Both the position numbers and the translations under genes were made by a program. The notes beneath the pieces are model-generated. The model had not been told where the DNA came from, did no database searches, and was given only the letters and a program-made list of their open reading frames with translations. A DNA stretch of 18,928 nt from Actinomycetota bacterium (GTDB lineage: Bacteria > Actinomycetota > Thermoleophilia > Gaiellales > Gaiellaceae): positions 1-18,928 of the forward strand of contig JAFAIV010000287.1 of NCBI GenBank assembly GCA_019236545.1. The letters run 5' to 3'. Positions 1-6,274 of the stretch are shown one piece after another (the stretch's first letter is position 1; each line of letters begins with the position of its first letter).

Positions 1-566
1 ATGCGGGCGGGCGGCGCCGGCATGACGCGACCGTAGAACTCGTCCATCCCGGCCGTCGTCGAGGCGCGGCGCCCGAGCGCGAAGTCGAGCCCGTCGCCCT
101 CGCTCCACGGGTTCGCGCGGAGGAGCAGGCCGCGCTCGCGCGCGAGCCGGCTTGGGAAGCCGCCCGTGGCGAGGACCAGCGGCGGCTCCGCGTGCTCCGG
201 CAGCGGCGTCGCGAGCTCGACGTCACGCGCGAGCAAGCGCGTGAGCGCCCGCGGGTCGTATCGCCTGCCGGTCGTGAGCGGGTTCTCCGTGTCCAACCAG
301 ACCGGCTCGGCGCCGAGCGACTCGAGCCAGGCCAGTGCGTCGTCGAGACGCTCCCAGACGAGCCGCTGCAGCCGCTCGTCGCCGCCGGGGCACTCGGCGC
401 GGAAGCGCTCCCACTCCAGGTGCCGCCAGACCACGCAGGACGAGAGGAGCATCGACCCCCCAGGCCGCGTCCCCTTCTCGATCACGCGCGGCGCGTGCCC
501 GAGCTCCCGCAGCCGCGCGGCCGCGACGAGGCCGGCCATCCCCGCGCCGGCGACCGTGACCTCCAA
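1..566 (-). CDS. FAD-dependent dehydrogenase, fumarate reductase/KstD-like (partial)
   Basis: Only the first 188 codons are inside the window; the 3' part runs off the left edge. The N-terminus carries a Rossmann FAD-binding motif (VAGAGMAGLVAA, about residues 5-16) followed by IEKG, the usual ribose-binding acidic position. Later come LATGGF (about residues 137-142) and NPWSEGDGLDFALG, both typical of the FAD_binding_2 group (fumarate reductase flavoproteins, 3-ketosteroid dehydrogenases, tricarballylate dehydrogenase). The likely reaction is an FAD-linked oxidation or reduction of a carboxylate or ketone; the substrate cannot be told because the catalytic half is missing. The start is TTG at 566, the first codon after the VOC gene's TAG, in the same frame with no gap. 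It is the only start candidate before the FAD motif, so translation is probably coupled to the VOC gene. Family fairly sure, substrate unknown. Confidence 0.8.
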   Translation of the reverse strand, partial: MEVTVAGAGMAGLVAAARLRELGHAPRVIEKGTRPGGSMLLSSCVVWRHLEWERFRAECPGGDERLQRLVWERLDDALAWLESLGAEPVWLDTENPLTTGRRYDPRALTRLLARDVELATPLPEHAEPPLVLATGGFPSRLARERGLLLRANPWSEGDGLDFALGRRASTTAGMDEFYGRVMPAPPAR

Positions 567-1274
567 CTAGGTGAGCGAGAACGTCGGCTTGTGCTCGACG
601 TACTCGATGCGCACGTGCTCCGGGCCCTGGAGGAAGACGGCGAGCGTGTTCTTCGCGTCCACGACGTCGTCGATCTCGATCCCGAGGTCGCGCGCGGCGG
701 CGATGTGCTCCTCCGCCGATTCGACGAGGACGGCCACGTGGTTCAGCAGCGGCCTGTCCGGCACGCCGGGCTCGCCGGGCTGAAGCTCGAGCCAGGCGCC
801 GCCGATCTCGACGCGCGGGCAGCCCGCCGGCCCGGGCGGCGCCGCGCGGAAGCCGTAGGACGCGTACTCGGCCGCGGTCGCCTCCGGGTCGTGCGAGCGG
901 AGCGCCACGTGGTCGAGGTCGTAGTCGGAGTCCGTCTCCGCCTCGACGAGCCCGAGCCGGACGCCGTCGCGGACGTCGAAATACGCCTCACCGTCGCGCG
1001 GCCGGTCGACCTCGAGCCGCGCCGGTAGGAGTGAGAGCGCCGCGTTCAGGTCGTTCACGCGCAGCGCGACGTGCTCCAGCGCCCCGCGCTCACGCGGGCC
1101 TTCGGCCGCGAACAGCGTCAGCTTCCCGCGCCGGGCGTCCGCGCCGACGAGCGTGAAGCGGTCGGTGTGCTCGATCACGTGCATGCCGAGATGCGCGACG
1201 GCGAAGTCCGCCACCGCGTCTCGGTTCTCCAGCCAGTAGGCGACGTGGTCGAGCGTGCGCGGGTTCAACGCCAC
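567..1274 (-). CDS. VOC-superfamily protein, four-module extradiol-dioxygenase-like
   Basis: This 235-residue protein contains four beta-alpha-beta-beta-beta modules, each opening with a similar phrase: LDHVA (residue 8), LEHVA (66), LDHVA (120) and LNHVA (177). They make two VOC domains, the layout of type I extradiol dioxygenases and 4-hydroxyphenylpyruvate dioxygenase. In those enzymes the C-terminal domain binds Fe(II) through two His and one Glu. The matching residues are present here: H122, H179 and E224 (in VRIEYVE). In the N-terminal half the position matching Glu is G108 (VRLGLVE), as expected for a non-metal domain. At 235 residues it is shorter than classical extradiol enzymes (about 290-300). 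The GTG start at 1274 has no clear Shine-Dalgarno sequence. It lies downstream of the ferredoxin gene and abuts the FAD dehydrogenase gene. A ring-cleavage or related dioxygenase role is inference; a glyoxalase or binding protein is possible. Confidence 0.8.
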   Translation of the reverse strand: MALNPRTLDHVAYWLENRDAVADFAVAHLGMHVIEHTDRFTLVGADARRGKLTLFAAEGPRERGALEHVALRVNDLNAALSLLPARLEVDRPRDGEAYFDVRDGVRLGLVEAETDSDYDLDHVALRSHDPEATAAEYASYGFRAAPPGPAGCPRVEIGGAWLELQPGEPGVPDRPLLNHVAVLVESAEEHIAAARDLGIEIDDVVDAKNTLAVFLQGPEHVRIEYVEHKPTFSLT

Positions 1275-1308
1275 GCAACGTACCCGCCGCGCCGCGGACT
1301 ACGCGCCA

Positions 1309-1375
1309 GTGGGCTCCGCAGGAGCCCACGACCTTCCGGCCGGGCGTCGTCGGCTTTGCCGACGACGCTTCCAGC
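1309..1375 (-). repeat. Double-hairpin repeat element, copy 1
   Basis: Two perfect inverted repeats lie side by side between the ferredoxin stop and the VOC start. Hairpin A has an 11-bp stem (1344-1354 with 1358-1368) and a 3-nt loop. Hairpin B has a 9-bp stem (1309-1317 with 1321-1329) and a 3-nt loop. Read on the minus strand, the 45 bases from 1375 match 15692-15736 on the plus strand at 37 of 45 positions by my alignment, followed there too by a second hairpin. This looks like an extragenic palindromic (REP/MITE-like) family. No T-run follows, so a simple intrinsic terminator is not supported, though the hairpins could affect mRNA stability. Confidence 0.75.
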
Positions 1376-1377
1376 CC

Positions 1378-1683
<306 letters not shown>

Positions 1684-1688
1684 GCTGC

Positions 1689-2003
1689 CTACTCTACCGA
1701 GGCGGTCAGCTGGGCCACGAGCTCACCCGCCCGCTCCACGAGCGCGGATTTCGCGATCACCTGGTCGAATCCGGCGGCGTTCGCGGCGCGCAGGCCGGCG
1801 GTGTCCGTGTGGTTCGTGTAGCCGATGATCGGGATGTCCGGATAGGCGTCCGCGACCTCCTCCGGATCGATCCGGGAGATGTCCGCGATGACCAGGTCGG
1901 GGTCCTCCGTGTGGTCGACCGTGATCAGCCGGTGCCCGGGCAGGAGAGCCTCGAGCTTGCCCCGGAAGAAAAGATCGACCCCACAGAGCAGGATCGTCGC
2001 CAC
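1689..2003 (-). CDS. Small stand-alone receiver-like (CheY-fold) protein
   Basis: At 104 residues this protein is slightly shorter than a usual receiver domain (about 115-125). It has the receiver pattern: an N-terminal strand ATILLCGVD with one acidic residue (D10) where an acidic pair is usual, D41 in LVIADIS as putative phosphoacceptor, T63 in IIGYTN as the switch Thr/Ser, and K85 in VIAKS as the conserved Lys. No output domain or histidine kinase is nearby. It is first in an apparent operon with the 7Fe ferredoxin, 5 nt downstream. The GTG start at 2003 lacks a Shine-Dalgarno sequence, but a TAACCT hexamer ends exactly 6 nt upstream on this strand, which suggests a leaderless mRNA. The weak acidic pocket means phosphorylation may be lost; the fold assignment is moderately sure. 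Confidence 0.65.
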   Translation of the reverse strand: MATILLCGVDLFFRGKLEALLPGHRLITVDHTEDPDLVIADISRIDPEEVADAYPDIPIIGYTNHTDTAGLRAANAAGFDQVIAKSALVERAGELVAQLTASVE

Positions 2004-2009
2004 GTGAAA

Positions 2010-2015
2010 AGGTTA
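2010..2015 (-). promoter_or_regulatory. Candidate -10 hexamer, leaderless transcript of receiver-like gene
   Basis: On the minus strand the hexamer TAACCT (TAnnnT pattern) is followed by 6 nt and then the GTG start at 2003, which fits a transcription start on the first base of the codon. No Shine-Dalgarno sequence precedes the GTG. Only 19 nt separate this start from the divergent DUF309 start, so the site overlaps that gene's leader. No -35 element is obvious. Confidence 0.4.
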
Positions 2016-2022
2016 GAACGCC

Positions 2023-2352
2023 GTGGCTGAGCCGTTCAAGGCGGGTCTCGAGCGGATCCGCGCCGGTTGTTACTTCGAGGCACACGAGGAGCTGGAGGTC
2101 GCGTGGCGCGCGGCGGAGCCCCCGGAGCGCGACTTCCTCCAGGGTCTCGTCCACGTCGCAGTCGCGTGGTACCAGGCCGGGCGCGGGAAGCCGGTCGCGA
2201 CGGCGAGGCAGCTGGAGAAGGCCGCGCGCCGCCTCGGGCCGTATGCGCCCCTTCACCGGGGCGTCGACGTCGCGGACGTGCTCGCGCAGGTCGAGCGGGC
2301 GCGCGCCGCGGTCGCCGCCGGGTCGCTCGACCTCGAGCCGCCGCGGATCTAG
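2023..2352 (+). CDS. DUF309 domain protein
   Basis: This 109-residue protein matches the DUF309 pattern: CYFEAHEELEVAW (residues 16-28) with the conserved EAHE...W, then GLVHVAVAWYQAGRGKPVATARQLEKAARRL (41-71), which fits the family's helix with GL.h.a.a.y..rGn..ga. The fold is all-helical and probably cytoplasmic. The biochemical function is unknown; the His/Glu-rich EAHE segment is the best conserved part and could bind metal, which is speculation. The GTG start at 2023 has an AAAAGG purine run 10 nt upstream. It is divergent from the receiver-like gene (19-nt gap) and convergent with ccdA: both stop codons lie in the CTAG at 2349-2352. Confidence 0.85.
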   Translation: MAEPFKAGLERIRAGCYFEAHEELEVAWRAAEPPERDFLQGLVHVAVAWYQAGRGKPVATARQLEKAARRLGPYAPLHRGVDVADVLAQVERARAAVAAGSLDLEPPRI

Positions 2353-3059
2353 GGCTTCGTCAGGCCGACGTCGATCAGGGCGCGGTTCAGCGCGACGTGG
2401 AGCCACCAGTCACGGCCGAAGAAGAGGAGCAGGCCGAGCGCGACGAGGACGACGCCGCTCGCGACCTGGATCAGCAGGTAGCGGTCGCGCAGCCACCGGA
2501 ACGCACCCATCGCGCGCGCGAACGCGATCCCCGCGGCGAGAAACGCGGCGCCGAGGCCGAGCGCGTACGCGGCGAGCAGGACTGCACCCTTGAGAACGGT
2601 GCCCGTGTCGCTCGCGAGCACGAGGACCGCCGCGAGCACCGTCCCGATGCACGGCGCCGCGCACACCGCGAACGCGCCGCCGAGGAGCGCCCCGGAGCCG
2701 CGGCGTCGCGCGCTCGTGAGCAGGCCCGGCGCGACGACGCGTTCCGGCACCGGCAGCAGCCCGACGAACGCGAGCCCGAGGACGACGAGGACGAAGCCGG
2801 CGACGTCGGTCTGGGCGCTCCCCGAGAGGACGCCCCCGATCGCCGCCGCGCCCGCGCCGAGGACGACGAAGACGACGGTGAAGCCGAGGATGAACGGGAC
2901 GCTCGAGCCGACGACGCGCCGCACCGTCCCGCGCTCGCCGAGCCGTCCCGCCTCGACGCTCGAGAGCGCGGACAGGTAGCCCGGCACGAGCGGCAGCACG
3001 CACGGCGTGATGACGGACGCGAACCCCGCCGCGAACGAGACCGCGAGGCGGACGCCCAT
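2349..3059 (-). CDS. ccdA: CcdA-type thiol:disulfide electron transporter (cytochrome c biogenesis)
   Basis: This 236-residue integral membrane protein of about six helices carries reducing equivalents from cytoplasmic thioredoxin to extracytoplasmic thioredoxin-like partners (DsbD/CcdA family). The redox cysteines are visible: C20 in the first helix (ITPCVLPLVPGY, the family signature) and the CAAPC segment (C133, C137) in the fourth. The ATG at 3059 overlaps the CcmH stop by one base (TGATG), which fixes the start; the open frame extends further upstream, but that part is the shadow of ccmH. The partners are probably the two TlpA-like proteins and CcmH encoded just upstream in the same run. 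It ends convergently with the DUF309 gene and shares its CTAG stop site. Very sure. Confidence 0.93.
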   Translation of the reverse strand: MGVRLAVSFAAGFASVITPCVLPLVPGYLSALSSVEAGRLGERGTVRRVVGSSVPFILGFTVVFVVLGAGAAAIGGVLSGSAQTDVAGFVLVVLGLAFVGLLPVPERVVAPGLLTSARRRGSGALLGGAFAVCAAPCIGTVLAAVLVLASDTGTVLKGAVLLAAYALGLGAAFLAAGIAFARAMGAFRWLRDRYLLIQVASGVVLVALGLLLFFGRDWWLHVALNRALIDVGLTKP

Positions 3060-3520
3060 CAGTCGAGCCGGGCGAGCAGCTCGTCCAGCTGCCGCTCGGT
3101 CTCCTCGTCCAGCCCGGGCGCCTCCGGCGGCGGCAGCTCGTCGTCCCGGCGGCGGCTCCAGCGCCAGACGCCGAGTGCGAGCAGCACCGCGCCGAGGAGG
3201 ACGCCGCCGATCGGGAGCCACCACGCGAGCAGGTCGAAGCCCTTCCGCGGCGGCGCCGCGAGGATGCCCTGGCCGTAGTTGGCGACGAGCTCGTTCTCGA
3301 TCTGCTGCGCCGACGCGCACTGCGCGATCCGCTTCGCGATGTAGGCCTCGATCTGGCGCGCGGCCGCGGAGTCCGACTGGTCGAGCGTCGTGTGGCAGGT
3401 CGGGCACATGACCTGGCCCTCGAGGTAGCCGAGCGACGTCTTCGGGTGCGTGCACGCGGCCGCCGCCGGGCCCGCGAGCGCCAGCGCGGCGGCCGCGACC
3501 GCGAGGACGCGCACGATCAC
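3059..3520 (-). CDS. ccmH: CcmH/CycL-like cytochrome c maturation thiol-redox protein
   Basis: This 153-residue protein has a signal or anchor peptide (about residues 1-22), an extracytoplasmic domain with the redox pair C39-P-T-C42, the CcmH segment QIEAYIAKRIAQCASAQQIENELVANYGQGIL (about 56-87), a transmembrane helix (about 96-118) and an acidic charged tail. CcmH reduces or holds apocytochrome c CXXCH thiols before heme attachment. The usual motif is LRCxxC; here it is VMCPTC, a mild departure. The GTG at 3520 overlaps the upstream TlpA stop as GTGA, which fixes the start. It overlaps ccdA by one base. No CcmE, CcmF or CcmI is in the window, so the rest of the pathway must lie elsewhere. 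Confidence 0.88.
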   Translation of the reverse strand: MIVRVLAVAAAALALAGPAAAACTHPKTSLGYLEGQVMCPTCHTTLDQSDSAAARQIEAYIAKRIAQCASAQQIENELVANYGQGILAAPPRKGFDLLAWWLPIGGVLLGAVLLALGVWRWSRRRDDELPPPEAPGLDEETERQLDELLARLD

Positions 3521-4049
3521 GAGCGCACCGCCTCCGCGAGCCCGCGCCTGAACGCGTCCGAGAACCCGGAGGACGTGATCGGCCCGGCGATGTGGGCGAC
3601 GATGCGGCCGCTCCGCGAGACGATGTACGTCTCCGGCACCTGCGAGATCCCGTACGCCCCGGTCACGGCCCCGGAGCCGTCCTGCAGCATCGGGAAGCTC
3701 AGCCGGTGCGCCGCCACGAACCGGACCGCGTCCGGCGCGAGGTCGTGGTAGTCGACGCCGATGAACTGCACCTGCGAGCGGTAGCGCGACCAGTCGGCCT
3801 CGAGGGCCTTCGCCTCCGCCTTGCACGGGTCGCACCAGGACGCCCAGAAGTTGAGGACGACCGGCTTCCCGCGCAGCGACGCGAGCGAGACCGTGCCGCT
3901 CCCGCCGAGCCTCTTCAGCGTGAACCCGGGCGCCGCGGCGCCGACCTTCGGCGCGTGCTGCTGGTGCGTCAGCCGCCAGACGAGGAGCGCGAGCAGCCCG
4001 GCGACGCAGGCGAGCGCGACGAGCTGCCCGGCGAGCTTGAGGCGGCCGG

Positions 4050-4053
<4 letters not shown>
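3517..4053 (-). CDS. TlpA/ResA/CcmG-like membrane-anchored thioredoxin, copy 1
   Basis: This 178-residue extracytoplasmic thiol-disulfide reductase has one N-terminal membrane anchor (about residues 7-28) and a thioredoxin fold with active site WASWCDPCK (C74, C77) and the cis-proline loop VPETY (P140). By family it receives electrons from CcdA and reduces apocytochrome c or other exported thiols. The first 88 residues match copy 2 at about 60 positions, while the C-terminal halves differ more, so the pair arose by tandem duplication with later specialisation. The GTG at 4053 overlaps the copy 2 stop as GTGA. The downstream neighbour is CcmH, again through a GTGA overlap, so this copy is the better candidate for the CcmG/ResA role. 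Sure of family, inference for the partner. Confidence 0.92.
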
Positions 4054-4595
<542 letters not shown>

Positions 4596-4599
4596 GCCG

Positions 4600-5571
4600 C
4601 TAGGACGCGACGATGAAGACCGGCGTCCCGACCTGGACGTGGTCGAACAGCCACTCGGCGTCCGGCACCTGCATGCGGACGCAGCCGTGGGACGCGGAGT
4701 AGCCGATCGACGCCGGCTCGTCCGTCCCGTGGATCCCGACACCCGGCGCATCCAGCCCCATCCAACGCGTGCCGAGCGGATTGTTCGGGCCCGGCGGCAC
4801 CGGCTTCAAGCCCTTCGCCCACGCGTCCTGCGTCGGCGGGTACCACGTCGGGTTCTTCCACATCACGACGATGTGCCAGTCGCCGAGCGGCGTCGGGTAG
4901 ATCGCCTGGCCGGTCGCGACCGGGAAGGTGCGCACGAGCTTCGTGCCCTGGTAGAGCGAGAGCCGGTTCAGGCCGCGGCGGATCACGATCACGGGCCCGA
5001 TCTCCGCGGGCTTCGTCACCTTCGGCTGGATGACGCGCGTCGGCACGGCGACCGGGTCGCGCGTCCCGTTCCAGAGCTCGTTGCGGACGAGGATCGTCGT
5101 CGGGAACGTCTTCACCGCGAGGCCCGGAGTCGGCTTCGTGATCACCGGCGTCGCGCCCTTGACGAAGAGCCGCGGCTCGATCGGCGCCTTGTCGACCTGC
5201 TGCGCGAACGACGCGACCCAGGCGCTCAGCTTCGCGGTGTCCACGGCCGCGCGCATCCGGATCGTCGTCCCGGCCGGCGCCGTGAGCGCCTGCTGGACGG
5301 CCGCGGCGACCGGCGCGATCACGTGGAAGCGGGTCGCGGGGACGCGGATGCTCTTGCTGCCGACCGTGAGGGTCAGCGGCGCCGTGTACGCCTGGATCAC
5401 GGCCAGCGTCGCCTGGTCGGCGGTGAGGCCGCCGACAGGGACGGGCCCGATCGAGACGCCGTCCGCGACGGTCGCGGCGGCCGGAGAGGCGTTGTCGGCC
5501 ACGGCCGACGGAACCCCGGCGCCGAGGGCGCAGACGAGGACGGCGAAGAGGATGGAGCCGGCGCGTCTCAC
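4600..5571 (-). CDS. L,D-transpeptidase (PG_binding_4-like plus YkuD domain)
   Basis: This 323-residue exported peptidoglycan cross-linking enzyme has a signal peptide at residues 1-25 with a plausible AVA-D cleavage site. Residues about 35-190 resemble the repeat-type PG_binding_4 region found before YkuD domains (VGGLTADQATLAVIQ). The YkuD catalytic domain covers about 192-322, with H281 and SHGC (H295, C297) followed by VRM, matching the HX14-17[S/T]HGC signature. C297 would form the acyl-enzyme. L,D-transpeptidases make 3-3 cross-links or attach ligands to the wall. The GTG at 5571 overlaps the GDPD stop as GTGA, which fixes the start against longer in-frame options. Two TlpA-like thioredoxins follow directly, suggesting help in keeping C297 reduced. 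Family very sure. Confidence 0.94.
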   Translation of the reverse strand: MRRAGSILFAVLVCALGAGVPSAVADNASPAAATVADGVSIGPVPVGGLTADQATLAVIQAYTAPLTLTVGSKSIRVPATRFHVIAPVAAAVQQALTAPAGTTIRMRAAVDTAKLSAWVASFAQQVDKAPIEPRLFVKGATPVITKPTPGLAVKTFPTTILVRNELWNGTRDPVAVPTRVIQPKVTKPAEIGPVIVIRRGLNRLSLYQGTKLVRTFPVATGQAIYPTPLGDWHIVVMWKNPTWYPPTQDAWAKGLKPVPPGPNNPLGTRWMGLDAPGVGIHGTDEPASIGYSASHGCVRMQVPDAEWLFDHVQVGTPVFIVAS

Positions 5572-6248
5572 GGTCGCATCGTCCCGGCGAAGAGCCGCGG
5601 ATCGTCCGTGATGATACCGTCGGCACCGCTTTCGAGCAGGATTTTCACGAGTTTCGCGTCGTTCACCGTCCAGACGAAGGCGGCGCAGCCGAGCCGGTGG
5701 CAAGCCGCGATCGCCCGCGGCGAGGCGACTGCCCAGTTGAGCGTCGCGGCCGAGGCGTCCACGGCGCGCAGCCACGCCGGCAGCCGTGCCGGGAGCGCGA
5801 GCCGTAGCGCGACGAGCCCCGCCCGCACGCCGGGCCGCAGGAGAAGGCGCCCCGAGAGGCCGAGCCGGTCCTCCGGGTACGTGAACGACCGCGGCAGCGA
5901 CGGCTCGGCGGCGCGGAACTCGCCGAGGACGCGCGCCGAGTAGGAGCTGACGAAGGCGCGGTCGAGGAGGCCGTGCTCCCCGGCTGCGGCGACGACCTCG
6001 GCGGCGAGTCCGGGCACCTTCACGTCCAGCTGCACGCCCAGCCCGAGCCGCGCGACGAGCGCGAGCGCCTCGTCGAGGAGCGGCGCGCCCGGCGGGATCT
6101 CCGGGCCGTGCGCGATCATGAGGCGGCCGTCCGGGCGGCGCAGGACGTCCACCTCGACCAGGTCGACGCCAACCGCGGCAGCGGCCTCGATCGCGGCGAG
6201 GCTGTTCTCCGGCGCGAGCGCCGCGGCGCCGCGATGGCCGACGCGCAC
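5568..6248 (-). CDS. Glycerophosphodiester phosphodiesterase
   Basis: This 226-residue GDPD-family TIM-barrel enzyme hydrolyses glycerophosphodiesters to glycerol-3-phosphate and an alcohol. The N-terminus reads MRVGHRGAAALAPENS, containing catalytic H5-R6-G7 and E14. The metal pair follows in VEVDV (E32, D34) and the second catalytic His is H47, though in AHGPE rather than the common HD. The C-terminus has VWTVND and GADGIITDDPRLF, typical closing motifs. No signal peptide is visible, so it is probably cytoplasmic. GTG at 6248 is chosen because it places GHRG at residue 4, as is usual. A TTG at 6278 would instead overlap the phosphatase stop by 4 nt (TTGA), like the other junctions here, and add 10 residues. 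It overlaps the L,D-transpeptidase gene by 4 nt. Confidence 0.92.
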   Translation of the reverse strand: MRVGHRGAAALAPENSLAAIEAAAAVGVDLVEVDVLRRPDGRLMIAHGPEIPPGAPLLDEALALVARLGLGVQLDVKVPGLAAEVVAAAGEHGLLDRAFVSSYSARVLGEFRAAEPSLPRSFTYPEDRLGLSGRLLLRPGVRAGLVALRLALPARLPAWLRAVDASAATLNWAVASPRAIAACHRLGCAAFVWTVNDAKLVKILLESGADGIITDDPRLFAGTMRP

Positions 6249-6274
6249 GACGCCGCCGTCGCCGCGGCGGAGGA

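Noticed and set aside
1309..1368. Hairpins after the ferredoxin gene as an intrinsic terminator.
   Set aside because: No T-run follows either hairpin on the minus strand, and the same element occurs inside the mazG start region, where termination would make little sense.
3060..3455. Upstream extension of the ccdA reading frame.
   Set aside because: Arg/Pro-rich translation antiparallel to no conserved region and lying inside ccmH; the CcdA signature starts at the ATG at 3059, which overlaps the ccmH stop by one base.
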